A DNA stretch of 64,000 nt from UBA3824 sp017541145 (GTDB lineage Bacteria > Bacteroidota > Bacteroidia > Bacteroidales > UBA3824). Shown in pieces: positions 15,815 to 23,814 of this stretch (positions are counted from its first letter, which is position 1; every line of letters begins with the position of its first letter). The notes beneath the pieces are model-generated. The model did no database searches. It was given only the letters and a program-made list of their open reading frames with translations, and was not told the origin of the DNA. The DNA lies in contig CAMVLO010000007.1 of NCBI GenBank assembly GCA_947168365.1, positions 1 through 64,000 of the forward strand. The letters run 5' to 3'. Position numbers and translations under genes: made by a program.

Positions 15815-17026
15815 ATGAATTTACCGGTAAAATTTGCATTCAGATACTTGTTTTCCCGTAAAATGAGTTTGGTGAATATCATCTCGTTGATTTCAGTTTT
15901 TGGAGTTGCGGGAATGACAGCCGCTCTTATTGTAATTTTATCGGTATTCAACGGTTTTGATTCGTTGATACAATCAATGATGAATCAGTTTGACCCTGAT
16001 ATCAAAGTTTCTGTTTCTCAGGGTAAAACATTCAAAATCAACAAATCAACTTACGATGCACTTTCCTCTATTGACAATGTTAAAATCGTAATGCAAAATA
16101 TTGAAGAGACAGCATTGTTTCAATACGAACATTATCAATATATTGCAACAATCAAAGGCGTAGAACTGAATTACGATGAAATTTGTAATATCAAAAATTG
16201 CACTTACATCGGAGAATATCTCTTGAAAGACCCGAAAGGAATTCCGTTCGCATTAGTCGGCAATGATATTGCCGGAAATCTTACAGTAAATATCAACGGT
16301 TTTACGCCTTTGAAAATATACGCGCCACGTCGCACCGAAAAAGTTTCTATGAATCCTGCTGACGCATTTTCGCATTCGTTGATAGTGCCGTCGGGAATAT
16401 TTCATATTCATCAGGATTTTGATTCCAAATACGTAATTGTGCCGATAGATTTTGCGCGAAACCTTTTGGAATACGATTCCACCGAAGTATCTTCTCTGGA
16501 AATTGCTTGTCACGACTATTCCAAAGTAAGTGCTACTTGTCAGCAAATCAAAGACATCCTTGGCGACGGATTCCAAGTAAAAGACCGTTATCAACAGCAA
16601 GACATCCTTTATAAAATCATGCAATCAGAAAAGATGTCAATAATTGTGATGTTGAGTTTTATTATAATAATTGCATCATTCAATATCATCGGTGCGCTTA
16701 CGATGTTGATTATTGATAAACGCAAAGATATCATTACGTTGACAGATCTTGGAGCTGACAGTATCTTTATTAGAAAAATATTTGCCAATACCGGTCGTCT
16801 TATAACACTTACCGGGACAATTGCCGGAATAATTATCGGATTGTTAATCTGTTGGATACAAATACAATTTCATGTTATAACATTTCCTGAAGGTTCGTTT
16901 ATAATTGATTATTATCCGGTAGAAATTCGCTTTTGGGACATCGTAGTTACAACAATAATAGTAACAGCAATTGGATTTATAGCCTCCATAATTCCTACCC
17001 GTAGAGACGCGATTTATCGCGTCTAA
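15815..17026 (+). CDS. LolC/LolE-type FtsX-like permease
   Basis: This 403-residue permease has the four-helix MacB/LolE topology: one N-terminal helix (VNIISLISVFGVAGMTAALI), a periplasmic domain of about 210 residues, and three C-terminal helices around residues 280-395. LolC/E-type proteins move lipoproteins out of the inner membrane with a LolD ATPase, which is not in the window. The last eight codons and the stop are made from a GTAGAGACGCG-type palindromic repeat at 17001-17024, so the natural C-terminus has been replaced (see findings). It is the last gene of the rbfA operon. Confidence 0.85.
   Translation: MNLPVKFAFRYLFSRKMSLVNIISLISVFGVAGMTAALIVILSVFNGFDSLIQSMMNQFDPDIKVSVSQGKTFKINKSTYDALSSIDNVKIVMQNIEETALFQYEHYQYIATIKGVELNYDEICNIKNCTYIGEYLLKDPKGIPFALVGNDIAGNLTVNINGFTPLKIYAPRRTEKVSMNPADAFSHSLIVPSGIFHIHQDFDSKYVIVPIDFARNLLEYDSTEVSSLEIACHDYSKVSATCQQIKDILGDGFQVKDRYQQQDILYKIMQSEKMSIIVMLSFIIIIASFNIIGALTMLIIDKRKDIITLTDLGADSIFIRKIFANTGRLITLTGTIAGIIIGLLICWIQIQFHVITFPEGSFIIDYYPVEIRFWDIVVTTIIVTAIGFIASIIPTRRDAIYRV
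17001..17024. repeat. GTAGAGACG-type palindromic repeat at the gene end
   Basis: GTAGAGACGCGA pairs with TCGCGTCT in a short palindrome; a GCGTCTAA fragment recurs at 17031. A sister copy with a different stem is at 55335-55358. The left half overlaps the 3' end of the permease gene and supplies its stop codon. Confidence 0.7.
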
Positions 17027-17176
17027 ATTCGCGTCTAATATTAAAAAACACATCTAAATTCACATCAAAAATCTCGCGCGTTTCAAAAAACATCTCTTGT
17101 ATTTCAAAACTTTCCTATTTACGTTAAGATAAAGAAAAAATGTCAAATTACATTTTTTAGTTACGAAAATAATATC

Positions 17177-17184
17177 TATTTTTG
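17177..17184 (+). promoter_or_regulatory. -7 box of the metK promoter
   Basis: TATTTTTG. Transcription should begin about 6-8 nt downstream, placing the whole candidate riboswitch at the 5' end of the mRNA. Confidence 0.65.
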
Positions 17185-17200
17185 TGAACTATAAAAATAC

Positions 17201-17254
17201 GTGCGGACGGATTTGGTTTTGATTGCAACCGCTTAAAAAAAATGCTAAAGCAAT
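17201..17254 (+). promoter_or_regulatory. Candidate SAM-II/SAM-V riboswitch in the metK leader
   Basis: Within the metK leader the RNA shows the order of conserved blocks I recall for the SAM-II/SAM-V clan. These are P1 strand GCGG (17203-17206), GGATTTG (17209-17215), ATTGCAA (17222-17228), P1 partner CCGC (17229-17232), an A-rich linker, and GCTAAA (17244-17249). ATTGC can also pair with GCAAT at 17250-17254, and because CCGC lies in that loop the fold is an H-type pseudoknot, as in SAM-II. The gene downstream makes SAM, the expected ligand. About 70 nt separate the motif from the ATG, so the expression platform is unclear. Nothing else was seen in 17033-17325. Confidence 0.65.
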
Positions 17255-17325
17255 ACCCTCCATTATCATTTTCAACCACATATTTTTTTAATGATTAAAG
17301 TTAAAAACATAAAACATTAAAAACG

Positions 17326-18612
17326 ATGTCACATTATTTTACATCAGAGTCAGTGTCAGAAGGACATCCTGACAAAGTCGCAGATCAGATTTCAGATGCG
17401 TTGCTTGATGAATTTTTGAAACAAGATGCCGAGTCAAAAGTAGCTTGCGAAACATTTGTTACAACAGGTTTGGCAGTTCTCGGTGGTGAGGTGAAAACTC
17501 GTGGCTATGTAGACGTACAGCAAGTAGCTCGCGATGTTATCAACAAAATTGGTTATACCAAAGGAGAATACATGTTTGACGGCAATTCTTGCGGTGTTAT
17601 CTCTGCTATTCATGGTCAGAGTCAAGATATCAATCGTGGTGTGGAGCGTGCTGAAGAAGAAAATCAAGGCGCCGGCGACCAAGGTATGATGTTCGGTTAT
17701 GCTGTAAAAGAAACCCAAAATCTTATGCCTTTCTCAGTGGAACTTTCTCACAAGCTTCTTATCGAACTTGCTAAAATCCGTCGTGAAGGCAAAGTAATGA
17801 CTTATCTTCGTCCTGATTCCAAATCTCAAGTTACAATCGAGTACGACGATAATAACAAACCTTACAGAATTGATACAATCGTATTGAGTACTCAGCACGA
17901 TGATTTCATTAAACCGTCAGATTCTTCTGATGAAGCTCAGCTCCTTGCTGACCAAAAGATGGTTGACAAAATTACTGAGGACGTAAAAAATATCCTTATT
18001 CCTCGTTTGATTGATACCCTTACCGACAATGAGAAAAAACTTTTTGCTACAGAATACAAATTGTTTGTAAATCCAACCGGAAAATTTGTAATCGGAGGTC
18101 CTCATGGTGATACCGGTCTTACAGGTCGTAAGATTATCGTTGATACTTACGGCGGCAAAGGTGCTCACGGCGGTGGAGCTTTCTCTGGTAAGGATGCTTC
18201 TAAGGTTGACCGTTCTGCTGCTTACGCTACTCGTCATATTGCAAAAAATCTTGTAGCAGCAGGTGTTTGCGACGAAGTACTCGTACAAGTAGCATACGCT
18301 ATTGGTGTTGCTCAGCCTGTAGGTGTTTATGTAAATACTTACGGTACAAAGAAAGTACAATTCTCTGACGGTGAGATTGCTAAGAAGATTCAGAAATTAT
18401 TTGATTTGAGACCTTCTGCAATTATCAAACGTTTGAAACTCAAAAATCCGATTTTCCTTCCGACAGCTGCTTACGGTCATTTCGGTCGTCAACCTTATAC
18501 TCAAACAGTTGTTGTTAACGAAAACGGTAAACATGTCAGCAAAGAAGTTGAGTTTTTCACATGGGAAAAACTTGATTATGTTGATCAAATTAAAAAAGAA
18601 TTCGGTTTATAA
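17326..18612 (+). CDS. metK: S-adenosylmethionine synthase
   Basis: MetK makes S-adenosylmethionine from methionine and ATP in the cytoplasm. The 428-residue protein shows the standard motifs GHPDKVADQISDALLDE near residue 14, GDQGMMFGYA near residue 120, GGPHGDTGLTGRKIIVDTYG and the P-loop-like GGGAFSGKDASKVDRSAAY. It is a little longer than the E. coli enzyme, which in my memory is usual for this phylum. It has its own promoter, a candidate SAM-sensing leader and a terminator, so it is a one-gene unit probably controlled by SAM. Confidence 0.97.
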   Translation: MSHYFTSESVSEGHPDKVADQISDALLDEFLKQDAESKVACETFVTTGLAVLGGEVKTRGYVDVQQVARDVINKIGYTKGEYMFDGNSCGVISAIHGQSQDINRGVERAEEENQGAGDQGMMFGYAVKETQNLMPFSVELSHKLLIELAKIRREGKVMTYLRPDSKSQVTIEYDDNNKPYRIDTIVLSTQHDDFIKPSDSSDEAQLLADQKMVDKITEDVKNILIPRLIDTLTDNEKKLFATEYKLFVNPTGKFVIGGPHGDTGLTGRKIIVDTYGGKGAHGGGAFSGKDASKVDRSAAYATRHIAKNLVAAGVCDEVLVQVAYAIGVAQPVGVYVNTYGTKKVQFSDGEIAKKIQKLFDLRPSAIIKRLKLKNPIFLPTAAYGHFGRQPYTQTVVVNENGKHVSKEVEFFTWEKLDYVDQIKKEFGL

Positions 18613-18639
18613 TTTTATAAATTGTTTAAATGAATTTTG

Positions 18640-18669
18640 GGGCGGGCATCTTGTTCGCCCTTTTTTTTA
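18640..18669 (+). terminator. metK terminator
   Basis: GGGCGGGCA pairs with TGTTCGCCC, followed by nine T residues. Confidence 0.88.
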
Positions 18670-18777
18670 CTATTAATTGAATTTAGCTTTTCTTTAATGT
18701 TGATATAACCAAACATACAGCCTCTTGGAATATTTTTTGTTGATTAATGATTGGGAATAGTAAAAAAAAATAACATC

Positions 18778-19503
18778 ATGATTGAAAAGAACTTTTGCAT
18801 ATATGACTCAAAAATTGACGATTACCTTCAGAAGTCAAACGATATTGTGCGTCGTATCGCATTGTTGCGATTGACTTTTATCTTTGCGGAATTGTTGTTG
18901 CTGACCGCTATGGTATTTTCATATTTTTATTTCAACAGATGGTACGGAATATGTCTTACTGTACTTGTTGTTATACAAATAGGATTATTACTTTTCTTGG
19001 TTTTCAACAATCGTTACAAGAAAAATGTCATGAAAAAGATTCAAGAGTTTTTTCCGCAAATCACTTACGAGCAAAACGGCGGTCCTATCAACGATTTGGA
19101 AGTTTTTGACTTTTTTGGAGGTGCGCAGTTTGAATCTCAGGATTGTTTTGTAGTAAAAACCGATGACAAAGAAATTCTTTACCGCGAAATTGGCGCAATT
19201 CGCGGCTGTGGTGAAGGTCGGAGACTCAATTTTTCCGGTATTTGTTACACCGTGGACGCCGGATTGTCGGAAAATGAATTGAAATCCAAACTCAATCCCC
19301 TTTGGAATACCAACCGTTACAATCGTGACGAAATACGTTATGCTGTTCGTGATTCTCTTTGTTACGTTTTTATACCTTTCAAAGAACGACATTTTGAAAT
19401 GCCGCTTATTGGCGGATTTACAGAAGATTACATCGCGAAAGACCTTCAGCGTGCCGAAGATATTACTATCGATTGTAAAAAAATTGCAAAAGCAATTGCA
19501 TAA
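18778..19503 (+). CDS. Two-helix membrane protein of unknown function
   Basis: The protein has 241 residues from the ATG at 18778; an upstream TTG in frame (18751) is less likely. Two hydrophobic segments (about residues 32-55 and 60-80) are followed by a soluble domain with DFFGGAQFESQDCF, GGFTEDYIAKDLQRAEDI and a terminal helix. The layout resembles the DUF3137-like protein at 8662-9642, including an acidic helix just before the end, but motif agreement is weaker and I do not assign it. It is followed after 21 bp by folK and may be co-transcribed with it. Confidence 0.6.
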   Translation: MIEKNFCIYDSKIDDYLQKSNDIVRRIALLRLTFIFAELLLLTAMVFSYFYFNRWYGICLTVLVVIQIGLLLFLVFNNRYKKNVMKKIQEFFPQITYEQNGGPINDLEVFDFFGGAQFESQDCFVVKTDDKEILYREIGAIRGCGEGRRLNFSGICYTVDAGLSENELKSKLNPLWNTNRYNRDEIRYAVRDSLCYVFIPFKERHFEMPLIGGFTEDYIAKDLQRAEDITIDCKKIAKAIA

Positions 19504-19524
19504 TTCAGTTTTATAAAAGAAGTT

Positions 19525-20031
19525 ATGAACAAGAACAAAGTTTACTTGTTGTTGGGTAGCAATCTCGGCAATCGTATTTTTTTTCTCAACCGTGCAATTG
19601 AGAGATTAACCGAATCTGCCGGCGATTTAATTACAAAATCTTCGGTTTATGAAACTCAATCATGGGGATATGATGATCAACCGTATTACAATCAAGTAGT
19701 TGAGATCGCTACAGAACTTCAGCCGTTAACACTTTTGAATCTGATTCATATAATAGAAACAGATTTGGGGCGGAAACGGACTTCAAATTCTTATCAGGCG
19801 CGAACTATTGATATCGACATCCTTTTTTATGATGTTGAAGTAATCAATACAACGGATTTGATAGTGCCGCACAGATTTTTGCATTTACGTAAATTCGTAT
19901 TGATTCCGCTGTCGGAAATAGCCGGCAATTTGGTACATCCGATATTCAACAAAACGATAAATCAGCTTTTAGAAGACTGTGAGGATAATCTTGAGGTTAC
20001 GAAAATCGGTTTTTCAGCCTCAGAAAACTAA
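19525..20031 (+). CDS. folK: 2-amino-4-hydroxy-6-hydroxymethyldihydropteridine diphosphokinase
   Basis: FolK transfers diphosphate from ATP to 6-hydroxymethyl-dihydropterin in folate synthesis. The 168-residue protein starts with the diagnostic LLLGSNLGNR, has SSVYETQSWGY, YYNQVVEIAT, and the catalytic block ARTIDIDILFYD with the two Mg-binding Asp residues, then LIVPHRFLHLRKFVL. Length is normal. Other folate genes in the window are folE, folA and thyA, but they are far away, so there is no folate operon here. Confidence 0.95.
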   Translation: MNKNKVYLLLGSNLGNRIFFLNRAIERLTESAGDLITKSSVYETQSWGYDDQPYYNQVVEIATELQPLTLLNLIHIIETDLGRKRTSNSYQARTIDIDILFYDVEVINTTDLIVPHRFLHLRKFVLIPLSEIAGNLVHPIFNKTINQLLEDCEDNLEVTKIGFSASEN

Positions 20032-20037
20032 AAAATG

Positions 20038-20068
20038 TTGCATATTCCATTCGCAATGCTTAACTTTG
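20038..20068 (+). promoter_or_regulatory. Promoter of the ABC-F gene
   Basis: TTG at 20038-20040, 20 bp, TAACTTTG at 20061-20068. It lies inside the longest open frame (from 20035) and supports the ATG at 20092. Confidence 0.75.
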
Positions 20069-20091
20069 CGAAAATTTTTTGCAGAATTATA

Positions 20092-22074
20092 ATGATTTCG
20101 ATTAACAACGTAACTGTAACATTTTCAGGTAACGATTTATTTCAGGATATAAGTTTTGTAATCAATCCCAAAGACAGGATTGGTCTTACCGGAAAAAATG
20201 GAGCCGGCAAGTCAACACTTTTGAAAACTATCGTTGGACTTCAGCCCATCGAGAGCGGTAGTGTTACAATTCCCGGCGATGTAACTGTCGGCTATTTGCC
20301 TCAGCAGATGGATCTTCCGGGCGGTAGAACCGTTATGGAAGAAGCTCTTACTTGTTTTGAAGATGCTGAAAACTTGGAATCCGAAATCAAAAAACTTACC
20401 GACGAAATCTCTGAGCGTACTGATTACGAATCGGAATCTTATATGAATCTTATTCACAAGCTTACGGATGCTACCGACAAACTCAATATGATTGGTAATT
20501 CCAATCAGCGTGAGGCAGAAACCGAAGTAGTTTTGAAAGGTTTGGGATTCAAACAATCTGATTTTAAACGTCAAACTTCAGAATTTTCAGGCGGTTGGAA
20601 AATGCGTATCATCTTGGCAAAGGTAATTTTGCAAAAGCCGGGCGTTTTCTTGCTCGACGAACCTACCAACCATTTGGATATCGAATCTATTCAGTGGCTC
20701 GAAGACTTCTTGAAAGATTATCCGGGAGCTGTTGTATTGATTTCTCACGACAGAAGTTTCTTGGACAATGTTACAAAACGTACAATAGAAATTTCTCTCG
20801 GTAAAATTTACGATTACAATGCTCCGTATACAAAATATCTTGAATTGAGAAAAGAACGCCGTCAGCAACAAATATCTGCTTACGAAAATCAGCAAAAAAT
20901 CATTCAAGATACCGAAGAATTTATCGAACGTTTCCGTTACAAACCTACAAAATCAAATCAAGTACAATCGCGAATGAAAATGCTCGCCAAGATGGAACGT
21001 CTTGAAGTAGATTTGGAAGACAACAGTTCGATACATTTTAAATTTCCGCCGGCTCCGCGTTCGGGACAAATCGTTGTAAAAGCATCCAACTTTACAAAAG
21101 CATTCGGCGAGAAAGTAATATTAAAAGATATTGATTTTCAGCTCGAAAGAGGGGAGAAGGTAGCATTTGTAGGTCGCAACGGTGAAGGTAAAACCACATT
21201 TTCTCGTTGTATCATCGGACAATTGCCTTACGATGGAGAGTTAAAACTTGGTTACAATGTTTCTATCGGATACTATGCCCAAAATCAAGACGAACTTTTG
21301 GATTTGGAAAAAACTGTATTTCAAACACTTGACGATATTGCTACAGGAGATATGCGTACAAAAGTACGTGATATACTTGGAGCATTTCTCTTTGGCGGCG
21401 AAGATATCGACAAGAAAGTAAAAGTACTTTCCGGAGGTGAACGTGCGCGTCTTGAGATGGCAAAACTATTGTTTCAACCATATTCTTTACTCGTACTCGA
21501 CGAACCTACCAACCATTTGGATATCAGAAGCAAAGAAATATTAAAACAAGCTTTGCTCGCTTACGACGGTACTTTGATACTTGTATCTCACGACCGTGAT
21601 TTCTTGCATGGCTTGGCAGAAACAATTTACGAGTTCAAAGATCAGAAAGTAAAACAATACAAAGGAGACATCACATATTTCCTCGAAAAACTCAAACTGG
21701 AAAACATGCGTCAGTTCGAAATGCAGAAATCCAAAAACAATCAAACTGCAAAAACAGAACCGACAAACGATTCCAAAAACGTATCAGCAGAAAATACATC
21801 AGCACCTCAAGCCGGTAGCAAAGAAGATTATCTTATGCGCAAAGAAAAAGAAAAAGCATTGCGCAAATTGAAATCTCAAGTTGACAAATCAGAACAGCGT
21901 GTTGCCGAACTTGAATCCAAACTCGATGAAATTCAGAAAAAACTTGAACTTCCGGAGAATCAAACCGATATGGAATTGTTCAAACAATACGATAACATAA
22001 AAGCCGAACTCGAAAACGAAATGAACTTTTGGGAAGAAGCAACAATGAAGTACGAAGAAGCTTCCGGCAATTAA
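20092..22074 (+). CDS. ABC-F family ATPase
   Basis: This is a 660-residue soluble protein with two ABC domains and no membrane segment. Domain 1 has Walker A GKNGAGKST, signature SGGWKMR and Walker B LLDEPTNHLD. Domain 2 has GRNGEGKTT, LSGGERAR and VLDEPTNHLD. Between them lies the linker with KSNQVQSRMKML, and the last 90 residues form a Lys/Glu-rich coiled coil. This is the ABC-F plan: these proteins act on the ribosome (translation factors or antibiotic protection), and Uup-type members have such a coiled-coil tail. The exact subgroup cannot be decided. The promoter at 20038-20068 excludes the longer start. Confidence 0.93.
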   Translation: MISINNVTVTFSGNDLFQDISFVINPKDRIGLTGKNGAGKSTLLKTIVGLQPIESGSVTIPGDVTVGYLPQQMDLPGGRTVMEEALTCFEDAENLESEIKKLTDEISERTDYESESYMNLIHKLTDATDKLNMIGNSNQREAETEVVLKGLGFKQSDFKRQTSEFSGGWKMRIILAKVILQKPGVFLLDEPTNHLDIESIQWLEDFLKDYPGAVVLISHDRSFLDNVTKRTIEISLGKIYDYNAPYTKYLELRKERRQQQISAYENQQKIIQDTEEFIERFRYKPTKSNQVQSRMKMLAKMERLEVDLEDNSSIHFKFPPAPRSGQIVVKASNFTKAFGEKVILKDIDFQLERGEKVAFVGRNGEGKTTFSRCIIGQLPYDGELKLGYNVSIGYYAQNQDELLDLEKTVFQTLDDIATGDMRTKVRDILGAFLFGGEDIDKKVKVLSGGERARLEMAKLLFQPYSLLVLDEPTNHLDIRSKEILKQALLAYDGTLILVSHDRDFLHGLAETIYEFKDQKVKQYKGDITYFLEKLKLENMRQFEMQKSKNNQTAKTEPTNDSKNVSAENTSAPQAGSKEDYLMRKEKEKALRKLKSQVDKSEQRVAELESKLDEIQKKLELPENQTDMELFKQYDNIKAELENEMNFWEEATMKYEEASGN

Positions 22075-22141
22075 AACTGTTTGAAAAAAAGAGGATTATC
22101 CTTGTTTTTGATAAACTTATCATTTTTTTTACCGAAATAAT

Positions 22142-22172
22142 TTTGTGACAAGCAAAAAAAAAACGAAATTTG
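22142..22172 (+). promoter_or_regulatory. Possible promoter of the ACP/hotdog gene set
   Basis: TTTG at 22142-22145 and GAAATTTG at 22165-22172, one base off the consensus TAnnTTTG, 19-bp spacer. Confidence 0.4.
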
Positions 22173-22214
22173 CGCTCACACAACTATATTTATTATTCAA
22201 AACATATTAATAAG

Positions 22215-22460
22215 ATGGAAAAAAACGAACTCATAGCTAAAATGAATTCCGTTCTTGCTAACGAATTTGAAGTTGAAGAATCATCAATCACTCCTGAGGC
22301 TAATATCAAAGAAACCCTTCAGTTGGATAGCCTTAGCCTTGTAGATATGATTGCACTCGTAGAAGAAGAATTTGGTGTAGAAATCAAAGGTCAGAGTGTT
22401 GCTCAAGTAAAAACATTCCAGAACCTTTATGATTTTGTTTTTGATAAACTCAACTCTTAA
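22215..22460 (+). CDS. Acyl carrier protein (accessory, not the housekeeping copy)
   Basis: The 81-residue protein has the ACP fold, with the phosphopantetheine Ser in LQLDSLSLVDMIALVEEEFG near residue 40. Its start at 22215 was chosen over a frame beginning at 22170 because the upstream residues are not ACP-like. The housekeeping AcpP is at 36390. This second ACP sits 9 bp before a run of hotdog-fold genes, which suggests it carries the acyl chain for a specialised lipid or polyene pathway. It is not close enough to the housekeeping copy to be a recent duplicate. Confidence 0.85.
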   Translation: MEKNELIAKMNSVLANEFEVEESSITPEANIKETLQLDSLSLVDMIALVEEEFGVEIKGQSVAQVKTFQNLYDFVFDKLNS

Positions 22461-22469
22461 TTATTAGAG

Positions 22470-22904
22470 ATGTCTACACCTGCGATGTATTCAGGTCAAG
22501 AGATCAAAACTTTTATACCTCAGCGCGAACCGATGATGATGGTAGACAAATTGTATTCTGCCAATGAGACTTCCGTTGAGACAGGACTTACAATTGCCGC
22601 CAATAATATATTTGTTGACGGCAAGTTGTTTTCTGAGTCCGGTATGATAGAGCATATAGCACAGTCGGCTGCTTGTTTTGCCGGTTACAACGATTGGATT
22701 AATAAACGTCCTATCGTGTTGGGCTATATTGCAGAAATCAAAAAGTTTGCTCTCGAAAAGCCTGCCCATGTGGGAGATGAACTCAAATCTTCTCTTACTG
22801 TAGTGTCTAATGCTATGAATATCACCCTCATGAATGCAGAGACTACTATCAATGGTCAACTTGCTGCTTCCTGCAAGATCAAAATTTTTATGGACAAAAG
22901 GTAG
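22470..22904 (+). CDS. Hotdog-fold 3-hydroxyacyl-ACP dehydratase-like protein
   Basis: The protein has 144 residues. FIPQREPMMMVDKLY at the N-terminus and GMIEHIAQSAACFAGY around residue 56 match the ApeP/FabZ-type dehydratase pattern (E-H-x-A-Q-x-x-A). Such enzymes dehydrate 3-hydroxyacyl chains on ACP. In aryl-polyene and flexirubin clusters similar proteins work with a dedicated ACP. It is the second gene of a tight run (ACP, this gene, thioesterase-like, second dehydratase-like). Assignment to the aryl-polyene type is an inference from these neighbours; ketosynthases are absent from this window. Confidence 0.75.
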   Translation: MSTPAMYSGQEIKTFIPQREPMMMVDKLYSANETSVETGLTIAANNIFVDGKLFSESGMIEHIAQSAACFAGYNDWINKRPIVLGYIAEIKKFALEKPAHVGDELKSSLTVVSNAMNITLMNAETTINGQLAASCKIKIFMDKR

Positions 22905-22906
22905 AG

Positions 22907-23362
22907 ATGAGCCAAGATTCACAATCAGCACAAGAACTATCGCTTAGTTACGAATTTCAAGTCCCTTTTTACGACTTGGACGGCATTCAGATGGTTTGGC
23001 ATGGTAATTATGTCAAATACATGGAAGATGCCAGAGAAAAATTCGGTGCTAAATTCGGTTTTGAATACCTGCATATCTTCAATAGCGGTTATGTAGCTCC
23101 CGTTGTGGATATGCATTTGAAATACAGAGCTTCTGCAAGAATCAGCGATGTACTTCAGATGACTATTAAATATATTCCGACTCGCGCTGCTAAAATGGTT
23201 TTTCAATATACCATTACACGTCCGAAAGACAATGCGTTGATTATAGAAGCCGAAACAACACAATTGTTCGTTTCGCGTTCCGGCGTTTTTGAAACTAGCA
23301 ATCCCGATTTTTATGTTGATTGGAAAAAACGTTGGAATATCGTGCCAAACAAAAAACATTAA
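22907..23362 (+). CDS. Acyl-CoA/acyl-ACP thioesterase, 4HBT hotdog fold
   Basis: This 151-residue 4HBT-type protein has VPFYDLDGIQMVWHGNYVKY near residue 19, where the Asp-x-x-x-x-x-W-H-x-x-Y pattern carries the catalytic Asp, and EDAREKFG after it. Such enzymes hydrolyse acyl thioesters. It starts 2 bp after the dehydratase-like gene and 9 bp before another hotdog gene, so translation is likely coupled. In aryl-polyene-type clusters a thioesterase like this is common. Confidence 0.85.
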   Translation: MSQDSQSAQELSLSYEFQVPFYDLDGIQMVWHGNYVKYMEDAREKFGAKFGFEYLHIFNSGYVAPVVDMHLKYRASARISDVLQMTIKYIPTRAAKMVFQYTITRPKDNALIIEAETTQLFVSRSGVFETSNPDFYVDWKKRWNIVPNKKH

Positions 23363-23371
23363 TACAAGATT

Positions 23372-23743
23372 ATGTTAGTAAAAGATTTTTATGCCATTGA
23401 TAACAAGCAAGTTCAGGAGGATGGTTCTGTAATATATTCTGTATCGCTAAATCCCGGTCACGATGTTTACAAAGGACATTTTCCCGAAAAACCTATTACT
23501 CCGGGCGTTTGCAATATTCAGATGATTAAAGAACTTGCTGAAGATGCTCAAGGCAAACAATTTACTTTGAAAAATATCGACCGTTGCAGACTTACTTCTA
23601 TGGTAACTCCCGACGGTTCGCCAAAATTGGACGTAAAAATCCAATTTGATGCCGCTGATGCTTATAAACTCTCGGCAACAATATTTTACGGTGAAACTAC
23701 TTTTATGACACTCACCGGTACTTTGGTGGACAAATTACAGTAG
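23372..23743 (+). CDS. Second hotdog-fold dehydratase-like protein
   Basis: The protein has 123 residues and a FabZ/ApeI-like core: HDVYKGHFPEKPITPGVCNI carries the catalytic His and the F-P-x-x-P-x-x-P-G-V block. The usual downstream E-x-x-A-Q is replaced by MIKELAEDAQGK, so the second catalytic residue is uncertain. It completes the set of three hotdog proteins with one ACP. Stop codon and the following desaturase-like gene are 71 bp apart with no terminator seen. Confidence 0.75.
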   Translation: MLVKDFYAIDNKQVQEDGSVIYSVSLNPGHDVYKGHFPEKPITPGVCNIQMIKELAEDAQGKQFTLKNIDRCRLTSMVTPDGSPKLDVKIQFDAADAYKLSATIFYGETTFMTLTGTLVDKLQ

Positions 23744-23814
23744 TTTTTTATTTTATTTTTTGTACCGTAATTTTTTTTCATAATTCTAATAAAATCAATA
23801 TCAAAAAAAACACC

